Below are positions 57,393 to 64,000 of a stretch of DNA of 64,000 nt, in pieces. Made by a program: the position numbers and the translations under genes. The stretch covers positions 1-64,000 of IMG/VR virus record IMGVR_UViG_3300008459_000021; one strand, 5' to 3'. The notes beneath the pieces are model-generated. The model ran no database searches. It had not been told where the DNA came from and saw nothing but the letters and a program-made list of their open reading frames with translations. The DNA is from a virus. Position 1 is the first letter of the stretch. Every line of letters starts with the position of its first letter.

Positions 57393-57875
57393 TTAGTTGA
57401 TCATCACACCTGCATTAGTAAGATACTCAATCAGATCATCTCCCTCAGCAATAGTTTTCCCACGAACATCACTTAGATAGAAGTCTTGTGCGTAAACGGG
57501 GGAGGCTCCCATTCCTACGGGTATGGTGAGATGACCAACATCTTTTCTTTCCACAAGACTCATAATCTCCCCTGCCTCTTTTAGAGTCACACCCATACTG
57601 CACAGATGAAACTCTCCATAACTACCACCATCAATACTTACCCTCCCACCGAATACTTTACTTAGGTGCTTAACAGCGGAATCAAGGAGCATATCCCTAT
57701 CATCCTCTGAAAGGTCATAGTCATCTGTGTACACTTTGAAGTTTAATTTCATCATCGAAGAAACTTTACGAAGGTGGGGGGTAAGGCTTGCACTTCTCTT
57801 TGAAGAAGCTGTGCGACCCTCTAAACGAGCGATACGAGCCTCAAGGCTTCTTAATACTTCCGATGCTGTTCTCAT
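57393..57875 (-). CDS. RTASEVLRSLE-family protein, member 5 (recent duplicate)
   Basis: 160 residues. N-terminal 32 residues as in the 56723 gene; C-terminal domain with SEDDRDMLLDSAVKHLSKVF and YAQDFYLSDVRGKTIAEGDD. It lies 70 bases downstream of the portal gene. Its promoter-hairpin leader overlaps the end of the portal gene. Probably a minor or internal head protein whose module is removed or used for targeting. Confidence 0.7.
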   Translation of the reverse strand: MRTASEVLRSLEARIARLEGRTASSKRSASLTPHLRKVSSMMKLNFKVYTDDYDLSEDDRDMLLDSAVKHLSKVFGGRVSIDGGSYGEFHLCSMGVTLKEAGEIMSLVERKDVGHLTIPVGMGASPVYAQDFYLSDVRGKTIAEGDDLIEYLTNAGVMIN

Positions 57876-57961
57876 CTTGATTACTCCAAGACAGGGGTTG
57901 GGTTAAGGGTTAACCTATCCGCTATCTTGGAGTATAAATAATCTATTAGAACCGACCGCCA
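57784..57961 (+). repeat. 178-base near-identical repeat, copy 2
   Basis: Counterpart of 57129-57306. In this copy the portal end (GGRF and stop) is intact. Confidence 0.85.
57883..57938 (-). promoter_or_regulatory. TTTATAC box plus ribosome-site hairpin before the 57875 gene
   Basis: Box at 57932-57938. Stem ACTCCAAGA 57883-57891 with TCTTGGAGT 57925-57933, pairing GGAG. Confidence 0.55.
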
Positions 57962-59631
57962 TCTTCATCCGCTGGAGGTGTGTACTTCAAACCTAGATTT
58001 CTAGCGATACGCTCTATCGCGTCAGAGTTTTCAGCCAGCTTAGACCCTGCATCTCCATAAATGCCCCTCAACACCTCGTTGAACTGAGAGTCGTTCAGCG
58101 TGAACATATCCCTCTCTAGCTTCGCTTTGGTCGTCTGTGGGTCTATGTTCAACAACTCCAAGATGATGTCGATGTCCAAAGAACCCTTCTGATAGAGATT
58201 AAAGAGAGCGTCAAAGGTGTCTTGGTTATCCCTCAACCCTAAGCGAGTAAAGCTCAAGGTTGGGTGAACGACTACCTCTTCTCCGTCCTCGTCTTCCTCT
58301 ATGAAGCCCATACGCTTACACATGGGCTTTAGGATATTTTCCTCCACCATCTCTTGAAGCACTTCACGCATGAGCATATAGCGTGTGTTAATGACCTCTA
58401 GGTTTATCCTATCGCCTGAGTAGCTAGACTCGCCCGACAACAGAGACTCAGTCACGCCTAAGCCCGCGTACATTTGTCTATCCGTCATATCGTACTCACC
58501 GCTCAAGTCCAATAGACGCGAATCAGCACCCATCTCCTCCCAAGACACTTGGAAGTTAGCAATGATCGAGTAATCTGGGTCTTGCAGAGCTAAGTCCACT
58601 TGGTCACGCAACGCCTCGACATCAGCCGCGTCCATGTCTTCCGCATAGACAAGGCGTATGGGTGTCATGTGTCTAGACGCTATCGAGGTCTGGGCTTGCC
58701 TCAGCTTATCCCTGTAAATAAGGATACGCAGACAGCGTTCTAGGATAGAGTGACCTCTTGGCTCATACTGAGACTTCTTACGAGCCATGAAGTACACAAA
58801 GCTACCAGCATCTGGATCTGTGTTTAAGGGGATGTTGCGACCCTCCCTTAGTGCCTCCACTACATCAGAAGGCATTGACTCTACGACCCTCATTGCAGAG
58901 GGGTCTTGCATGGAAGCTCGCTCCACCACCGCCTTTGTCTTGGAGTCTGGAATCAGTTCCACGATCTTTTCGGATGTAAATGGAAAAGTCTCCATATGTA
59001 CTTGTTCGGGTGGCAATACCTTTAGGCTTGTCCAACCCTTATAGTTCTTTTTAAGCCACTTGTAAGCTCTATCTAGAGAGTCCTCGTACTCCTCCCAATC
59101 CTCAATCGCTTCCCCTTCACGAGTGAGCTTATTGATCTTCTTGTGTGTGACCGTCTTGGGCATATCGGGGTTATTGTCTTCACAGAAAACAAACACCTCA
59201 CCCAAAAGGTTGTACTCGTGCAGTATCTCTATGAGCCTATGAAGCAAACCCACACGCTTCGACCACTTCTCACAAAACCGCAACGCCTCATAAGCCATAT
59301 CCCTATTTTTAGCTTTGGGCAACCCCAAGCGGATTTTGGATAACGGCAACTCTGTGTGTAAGTCCACCGCTTGCCCCACAAAGGGATCCGTGCGATAAAA
59401 GAACCTAAAGTAGTTCCTTTGCTCGTCTTGGCTTTGGGGTAGCTCTAAGAAATCTGTGGATAGTTCAGGTGAGTAGAAGTTTCCACCGCTACCCATCATC
59501 GAACCGCCTGTGGTCATAGCGACCTTAACACGGGACTTCATCTCCGTTGGAGACAACTTCCTCGTGCTCACCTTAGATTTCTGTTTAATCTCGGCTACAG
59601 GCTTACCCATCTCATCATTGTCGTCTATCAT
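57946..59631 (-). CDS. Portal protein
   Basis: 561 residues. Typical portal order: N-terminal FFYRTDPFVGQAVDLHTELPLSK, a wing domain with VFVFCEDNN, the RGHSILERCLRILIYRDKLRQ helix and clip region, DVEALRDQVDLALQDPDYS, and MYAGLGVTESLLSGESSYSGDR-type stem segment. It forms the dodecameric DNA channel at one head vertex and docks the terminase. It overlaps the 59615 gene by 17 bases and lies directly after the terminase. Confidence 0.88.
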   Translation of the reverse strand: MIDDNDEMGKPVAEIKQKSKVSTRKLSPTEMKSRVKVAMTTGGSMMGSGGNFYSPELSTDFLELPQSQDEQRNYFRFFYRTDPFVGQAVDLHTELPLSKIRLGLPKAKNRDMAYEALRFCEKWSKRVGLLHRLIEILHEYNLLGEVFVFCEDNNPDMPKTVTHKKINKLTREGEAIEDWEEYEDSLDRAYKWLKKNYKGWTSLKVLPPEQVHMETFPFTSEKIVELIPDSKTKAVVERASMQDPSAMRVVESMPSDVVEALREGRNIPLNTDPDAGSFVYFMARKKSQYEPRGHSILERCLRILIYRDKLRQAQTSIASRHMTPIRLVYAEDMDAADVEALRDQVDLALQDPDYSIIANFQVSWEEMGADSRLLDLSGEYDMTDRQMYAGLGVTESLLSGESSYSGDRINLEVINTRYMLMREVLQEMVEENILKPMCKRMGFIEEDEDGEEVVVHPTLSFTRLGLRDNQDTFDALFNLYQKGSLDIDIILELLNIDPQTTKAKLERDMFTLNDSQFNEVLRGIYGDAGSKLAENSDAIERIARNLGLKYTPPADEDGGRF

Positions 59632-59866
59632 ACAGCTCCTTCTTTTGCTTCATTATAAACGAGATCGCTGCTTTTAATAACTTATTATGATCCGGATTAC
59701 CCTCAAAAAACTTTACCCAAGTCCCCCCCTTGCTCTTGTAGAAAATGGAAATCTCCTCTAGCAAGTCATCACTTGGGTGGTTCTGACCGTGGCTTAACTC
59801 CAAGATCCTCGCTATCACCCTGTAGTCCGCCCTCTTACGACTCTTTGGATAAATGGGCTCGGTCAT
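59615..59866 (-). CDS. Small protein between terminase and portal
   Basis: 83 residues, basic and helical (KRADYRVIARILELSHG, LLEEISIFYKSK, LLKAAISFIMKQKKELYD). Overlaps the portal start by 17 bases, which suggests translational coupling. It lies exactly between the large terminase and portal, but no known family was recognised. Could be a small DNA-packaging or portal cofactor. Confidence 0.6.
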   Translation of the reverse strand: MTEPIYPKSRKRADYRVIARILELSHGQNHPSDDLLEEISIFYKSKGGTWVKFFEGNPDHNKLLKAAISFIMKQKKELYDRRQ

Positions 59867-59869
59867 TGC

Positions 59870-59916
59870 TTTATACTCCCATCAGATATTGGATAGTTAA
59901 TACGAGGGAGTATAAA
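59870..59916 (-). promoter_or_regulatory. TTTATAC box inside an 11-bp ribosome-site hairpin before the 59866 gene
   Basis: Stem TTTATACTCCC 59870-59880 with GGGAGTATAAA 59906-59916. On the minus strand the box forms the 5' arm and GGGAG the 3' arm. The clearest example of promoter and ribosome-site arm as mirror images. Confidence 0.6.
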
Positions 59917-59919
59917 GCG

Positions 59920-61776
59920 TTAAACACCGCCACCAAAGCGTTTATTGATAGCGTCCCTCAATGTTGGACGAGGTGCTTTAGGTGCCATACGCCTCTCATC
60001 GCTACCACCTCTCACATAGCTCGCTTGGGCTAGTACCTTAGAACCCGCCGCTAAGGGGTGTCTATAAGATCCGCCTGATATGGCGAAATGCTTCTGTGTG
60101 CCTATATGGTTAGAAGCTACCCATATCATACGCACAAGGGCATCCGACATATCGTCGTGCTTGCCAGCTACTTGGGGTGCTTCGACTGAGATTATGTTCT
60201 TAGAGTGTACAGTCGCTTGTAGCTCCAACAACTCTAAGAGATAAGGCTCATGACCGTTAACTTCTGGGTTTGGCTTGTCGTAGAGTTTCAGTCTGCTGTC
60301 CCACATCATATCCTTAAAGTTTTGGAACATCTGTGAGGTTAACTGCTTTGTCATATTAACCGACACCATCTGTTTCAGACCCCTCTTTTCTAGGGCTTGC
60401 TGTAGAGGGATGCCCACCCATTGGTCGAAGATAGCCTCGGATATGTAAAACTTCTTACTCCATCCATGTATCCAATCCGCCACCTCATCAAAGTCCAAGC
60501 GTTCCTTGTCCTTGTACTTACCCTCGCCTGCTTTAATCTGATCTACCAAGTCCAACACTATCTTATCACCCTCTAGGTGTCCAATAGCTATAGCACTTGC
60601 GTCCCCTACCAAACCCAAGTCGATGCCCATGTAGTGGGGTTTCCTAGCTGGTGCGGAAGTAGAGGGCTTTAGTTTAGGATCTACACACGCATAAAGGTCT
60701 TCTGCCGACTCCAACCAACCACGAGTTCTATCCGTAAACTCGCCTCCATACTCTGTAAAGAACACGGTGGCATTTTTGAGGTAATGCTTTTCGAACTCGC
60801 TCGCAGGTACCGTAGGGTTCACCTCCCATGTAGGAGCTTGCACAGCTAGAATATTATCCGAAGCAGCACCACCTTGCATACCTATCTGAAACAGATTGTA
60901 AAACAGCCCTTGCTTCCCTAAAGGTGAAGAAATAAGGATAACTCGACCCTCCACCTCACCGATAGGTTTAGTGGGATTTACGGGATCTTTGGGTGAATAT
61001 GCAGAAGTAGAAGGTACTACCGCGTTGTACACCTCCTCTGCACCTGACTGACCTTTATCCGTAAAGTGAGCCACCTCGTCGAGTATCACACAGATATTAC
61101 CTGCACCACGAAGACCCTTCGCCACACACGACCTAAAAGTCACTTTCAGAGTGGCTTTAGCAGAAGGATCGTCCAAGTACCTTCCGTATTTGTCCACATC
61201 CGCAGGTGTTTGGAAACGAGCGTAGCTTAGGGTGTTATTCGCTGTGTATGGACCAAAGAACGAGCAGTTGCGATAGTGTCCTGACACCTCTTGATAAAGT
61301 AATCCAGCTTGGTCTTTATCCGTAGCCACAGAAATAATCTGTATATTGTTAGAGGCGGGCAACCCATAATATCTCTGAGGGTCGCCCTTCTTAATGAGCT
61401 TGTATGTCTCGTAAGCGGCTATACACGCGGAAATAGTCGTCTTACCAGATCTACGACCTATGGACAAAATCATCTCTCGCCTTTGTTTGCCAGGGATGAC
61501 CTCTCCTATGTTGCATCTACCCTCTTCAAAGAGGATTTTTAAGTACTCCTTTTCAGTGACATGACGGGCGTTCTGTCTCCTCCAATCGGTAATCGTAAAC
61601 TTCTTGGTGTCGTCCAACTCTAACCCATAGTGGGCTTTTAGGATAACCTTCTGCACAGGGAAAAGAGTCATCTTCAGCCCCCAAGAGGCTTCGACAAACT
61701 CAATAATATCCGCATTGTGTTCAGATTGTTTACCTGCCTTAGCACTGGCAGCTATTGCTACTGAAGATAAACTCAT
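59920..61776 (-). CDS. terL: Terminase large subunit
   Basis: 618 residues. ATPase: Walker A GRRSGKT at 107-113, Walker B VILDEVAH with D233-E234, and a coupling motif near LISSPLG. Nuclease: D386 in YMGIDLGLVGDAS, D451 in AIFDQWVG, and D541-D542/D545 in KHDDMSDAL, the three acidic clusters of the RNase H-like nuclease. It cuts and pumps DNA into the prohead. It begins 7 bases after the small-subunit candidate. Confidence 0.95.
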   Translation of the reverse strand: MSLSSVAIAASAKAGKQSEHNADIIEFVEASWGLKMTLFPVQKVILKAHYGLELDDTKKFTITDWRRQNARHVTEKEYLKILFEEGRCNIGEVIPGKQRREMILSIGRRSGKTTISACIAAYETYKLIKKGDPQRYYGLPASNNIQIISVATDKDQAGLLYQEVSGHYRNCSFFGPYTANNTLSYARFQTPADVDKYGRYLDDPSAKATLKVTFRSCVAKGLRGAGNICVILDEVAHFTDKGQSGAEEVYNAVVPSTSAYSPKDPVNPTKPIGEVEGRVILISSPLGKQGLFYNLFQIGMQGGAASDNILAVQAPTWEVNPTVPASEFEKHYLKNATVFFTEYGGEFTDRTRGWLESAEDLYACVDPKLKPSTSAPARKPHYMGIDLGLVGDASAIAIGHLEGDKIVLDLVDQIKAGEGKYKDKERLDFDEVADWIHGWSKKFYISEAIFDQWVGIPLQQALEKRGLKQMVSVNMTKQLTSQMFQNFKDMMWDSRLKLYDKPNPEVNGHEPYLLELLELQATVHSKNIISVEAPQVAGKHDDMSDALVRMIWVASNHIGTQKHFAISGGSYRHPLAAGSKVLAQASYVRGGSDERRMAPKAPRPTLRDAINKRFGGGV

Positions 61777-61783
61777 TCACCCC

Positions 61784-62491
61784 TCACTTATCCTCTTCCA
61801 TAGTCTTTTTCGCATCGGCTATCCACTCCGCCTCGTCCACTAACTTACCAAAGGTGGCGAATATGCTCTCCGCAAGCTCTGGACGACACCCAGACTCGTC
61901 ACACGCCCTACGGAAAGTCTCGGCTATATGCCCAAATAATCTTCTAAATGCCTTCGACTCCAAGTCTATGGACTTTGAGGATAAAATCTCACGCTTCTTT
62001 ATCCATGTGTCTCCAACTGCTTTTAAAGCGTTCACTCGCCTTAAGGATATTTGAGAAGTGGGCTCCCCTTTACGCTCTGCTTCTTCACGCTCAAAAGCCA
62101 AGCTCGCAGCCTCTTCGGATAAGCCCTCTATTACTCGCGTAAGTACATCCGAAGAATCTGGATTTTGCCTCAACTGACCATACACTGGATCAGTATCCAA
62201 CTTACCCAACTTCCTCTGATTTTGATTTTGGATAGCGAGAGCTGGGTTATTAGCCACAACAGGTGCCTGATATGTGGAAGTAGACGATTGTGGTACAGGC
62301 ACTGCCGTAGCCCTTAAGCTCGGACTCCCTCGTCCAGGATTACTCAGCATGACAAAGGGTTCCCCAGTTTTAGGGTTTAGAGGCACTACATCCGTTGGGA
62401 GTATATCCGATGGTTTTCTCCATATCGTCTTACCGAACTCGTCCTCCACCCTCACCCTTGACGCTCCAGCAGGTATTGGTATGTTCGACAT
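61784..62491 (-). CDS. Putative terminase small subunit
   Basis: 235 residues. The first 110 are Pro/Gln/Ser-rich and likely disordered. The C-terminal half is helical with RRVNALKAVGDTWIKKREIL, LFGHIAETFRRACDESG and ELAESIFATFGKLVDEAEW. Position just before terL and the helical oligomer-like C-terminus fit a small terminase, which recognises the packaging site. No helix-turn-helix is obvious, so the assignment rests on position. Confidence 0.55.
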   Translation of the reverse strand: MSNIPIPAGASRVRVEDEFGKTIWRKPSDILPTDVVPLNPKTGEPFVMLSNPGRGSPSLRATAVPVPQSSTSTYQAPVVANNPALAIQNQNQRKLGKLDTDPVYGQLRQNPDSSDVLTRVIEGLSEEAASLAFEREEAERKGEPTSQISLRRVNALKAVGDTWIKKREILSSKSIDLESKAFRRLFGHIAETFRRACDESGCRPELAESIFATFGKLVDEAEWIADAKKTMEEDK

Positions 62492-62510
62492 GGATAGCTC
62501 CCTTTTCCTA

Positions 62511-63176
62511 TCAGCTTGAAGTCATAGGTGATGTGCTTTTAGCGTTTATTACGAGTGCTACCGCCCCACTATTTGTGGCAGTAGCAGGATCGTACAAAAC
62601 ATTACCATCTAAGTCTTGGATAACAAAAGGCGGTGTACCACCCAACAAATCCCAACTAAAAGACAAAACCTTTACGAATAAAGAATCAGTCGTCCCCAAA
62701 GTCGTACAAATAACTTCGTTTAAGCTCAGTGGGTCTACAACAGCCTTCAAACCCATACCAGACTCGTTGAGAGCGTCAGCTAACTCTCCTGCCAAGTCGT
62801 TCACATTCCCTACACCCTCGCCCATTAAACGAGAGATGTGATTTCCAATCTGTAGTGCAGGTACACGGTCTTGGTCGAACATATTCGTGGCTTGCACTTG
62901 TATCTCGTCATAGTCGTACTTAACTGCACCACCCAAGTTCACATTTCCAAAATCTAACGAGTTTACGACTATCCTAACTCCCGTCTGATTGGGGTTTGCT
63001 ATCGCTAATACAGCGTTCCCCATATGAGTCGTTATCACTTGAGTCTCGAAAGCCCTTCTTATTGGGATCGGATTACCCGCTTCTCCTTTTGAGGGGTCTG
63101 AGGGTCGAAGATTATGCCCCACCAACATCTTAAAGCGTTGGGAGGTCGCTATACGGTTTACATATGATGGAAGCAT
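62511..63176 (-). CDS. Hypothetical protein upstream of the terminase genes
   Basis: 221 residues. N-terminal RIATSQRFKMLVGHNLRP, then a beta-rich part (GNAVLAIANPNQTGVRIVVNS, DEIQVQATNMFDQDRVP) and a C-terminal strand set. It follows the 63188 gene by 11 bases in the same orientation. Possible structural protein; no family recognised. Confidence 0.6.
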   Translation of the reverse strand: MLPSYVNRIATSQRFKMLVGHNLRPSDPSKGEAGNPIPIRRAFETQVITTHMGNAVLAIANPNQTGVRIVVNSLDFGNVNLGGAVKYDYDEIQVQATNMFDQDRVPALQIGNHISRLMGEGVGNVNDLAGELADALNESGMGLKAVVDPLSLNEVICTTLGTTDSLFVKVLSFSWDLLGGTPPFVIQDLDGNVLYDPATATNSGAVALVINAKSTSPMTSS

Positions 63177-63187
63177 ATCGTTTCTCC

Positions 63188-64000
63188 TTAGACCTCAAAG
63201 CCACCGAACAACACATCCCCCAATGCCTTATTGGATACTTCGTCCGATATTTCTACTTGGTCGGGCGTAAGTAGTCCAAACTCATCAGGATCATAGTCGT
63301 TCACGAAAAGGGAAGCCGTTCTGTCCGCGTCTGTGCCGTTCGCAAGCCGTATGTTCTCACGCTGATAATCGGATAAGTCCTCGATTATCTCTACAGGAGA
63401 GGTAATGAGAGCCTTATTGTACTTTTGGCAAGTACCCTCCACATTGAACACACAAGACGCACACTTATCCACCATCAGCACCACAGGTACTTGATTCGCC
63501 CTGTGGAGCAAAGCACCCTTCTCACAACCATCGGCTCCCTCGGTGGCGTAAGCACCTGCGTCTACATAAGCGTGACCCGCTAAACCCTCGTGTTGTGACC
63601 TAAGAGAAGCTATCTTTGTGCCGTAAGTATCCAATACCTTCTCAGAGAATCTGCTCTTCAACAACACATCGAGTTCTTGACCTGCCGACCCCTCGCTCAT
63701 CTTTTGACGCAACCAAGTCGCCACCTTTAACTCCGTATCGGATAACTTATCCGATGTCTTTTTGGTGATGATGTGGGCTGTCTCTGTTCCCTCATAGGTA
63801 GACACGCTTGAGGGCTTGGAAGCTAAGTCAAATGCCTTCTTTACATACGCATTAGCGTCACCTATGGATTGGATAGAGTCGAAGTCGTGCTTGCTCAGTA
63901 AACCACTCTTGAGAAGCTGATCCACCTTAGCATGAGCCTCACGCCATAGATTAGCACTCGCCCTCTTTTCCATATCTGGAAGCTCATCCAACTTCTTGGA
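63188..64000 (-). CDS. Cys-knuckle protein, N-terminus cut by the window edge
   Basis: The frame is open to the right edge, so the start lies outside. The visible 270 residues are helical at first (EKRASANLWREAHAKVDQL), then have GCEKGALLHRANQVPVVLMV followed by KCASCVFNVEGTCQKYNKAL, a Cys-rich metal site. Acidic C-terminus. KRAS fits the R/K-x-A-S motif. Probably a head-module protein; function unknown. Confidence 0.6.
   Translation of the reverse strand, partial: SKKLDELPDMEKRASANLWREAHAKVDQLLKSGLLSKHDFDSIQSIGDANAYVKKAFDLASKPSSVSTYEGTETAHIITKKTSDKLSDTELKVATWLRQKMSEGSAGQELDVLLKSRFSEKVLDTYGTKIASLRSQHEGLAGHAYVDAGAYATEGADGCEKGALLHRANQVPVVLMVDKCASCVFNVEGTCQKYNKALITSPVEIIEDLSDYQRENIRLANGTDADRTASLFVNDYDPDEFGLLTPDQVEISDEVSNKALGDVLFGGFEV

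Overview
The window is a contiguous piece of a large tailed bacteriophage genome, most likely a contractile-tailed (myovirus-like) phage. It holds a large terminase subunit, portal, HK97-fold major capsid protein, a capsid-maturation protease with a scaffold, a very large tail sheath, neck proteins and fibres. It also holds a family A DNA polymerase, at least ten tRNA genes and dozens of small unknown genes with strong Shine-Dalgarno sites. There is no integrase, rRNA or bacterial housekeeping operon. Exported proteins with ordinary signal peptides and a possible spanin-like pair hint at a Gram-negative-type host, but the host cannot be named from the sequence.

Layout. Positions 1-9.5 kb: fibre genes (one cut by the left edge, one beta-solenoid fibre on the minus strand), an Ntn-hydrolase-like protein, and two proteins sharing a C-terminal module. 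Positions 9.5-25.8 kb: a mixed early/middle region. It carries a tRNA cluster at 10.4-11.1 kb that includes two structured non-tRNA RNAs, a Myb-like DNA-binding protein, the DNA polymerase, a histone H1-like protein, a cytidine-deaminase-fold protein and further tRNAs at 20.8, 21.4, 22.5-22.7 and 24.5 kb. Also here are tiny membrane proteins and two related exported proteins. Positions 25.9-39.2 kb (minus strand): tail and neck module (1605-residue sheath, zinc-ribbon protein, Arg/Lys-rich protein ending in a Dps/ferritin-like domain, DUF5872-like protein, neck proteins, coiled-coil membrane proteins). Positions 39.3-47.0 kb: an accessory island with a four-member unknown paralogue family, a second paralogue pair with matching leaders, a ClpP-like protease, a stand-alone primase zinc domain and a pyrimidine-dimer-glycosylase-like protein. 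Positions 47.0-64.0 kb (minus strand): head module, read right to left from a cut gene through small and large terminase, portal, duplicated small proteins, a large zinc-ribbon protein, protease, scaffold, a decoration-like protein and major capsid protein.

How it works together. The terminase packages DNA through the portal into a shell built from the capsid protein on the scaffold and matured by the protease. Many predicted virion proteins share short N-terminal helices or a recurring [K/R]-x-A-S tetrapeptide, which may mark protease processing. About ten transcription units, several in the head and neck modules, have a TTTAT[A/G] box abutting a hairpin whose 3' arm holds the ribosome-binding site. 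This arrangement would silence read-through mRNA and permit translation from transcripts that start inside the hairpin, as described for some T4 late genes. The heptamer TTATCCA/TGGATAA is roughly ten times more common than expected across the whole window, with no known explanation.

All functions are read from the translated sequence by eye. No database search was run.
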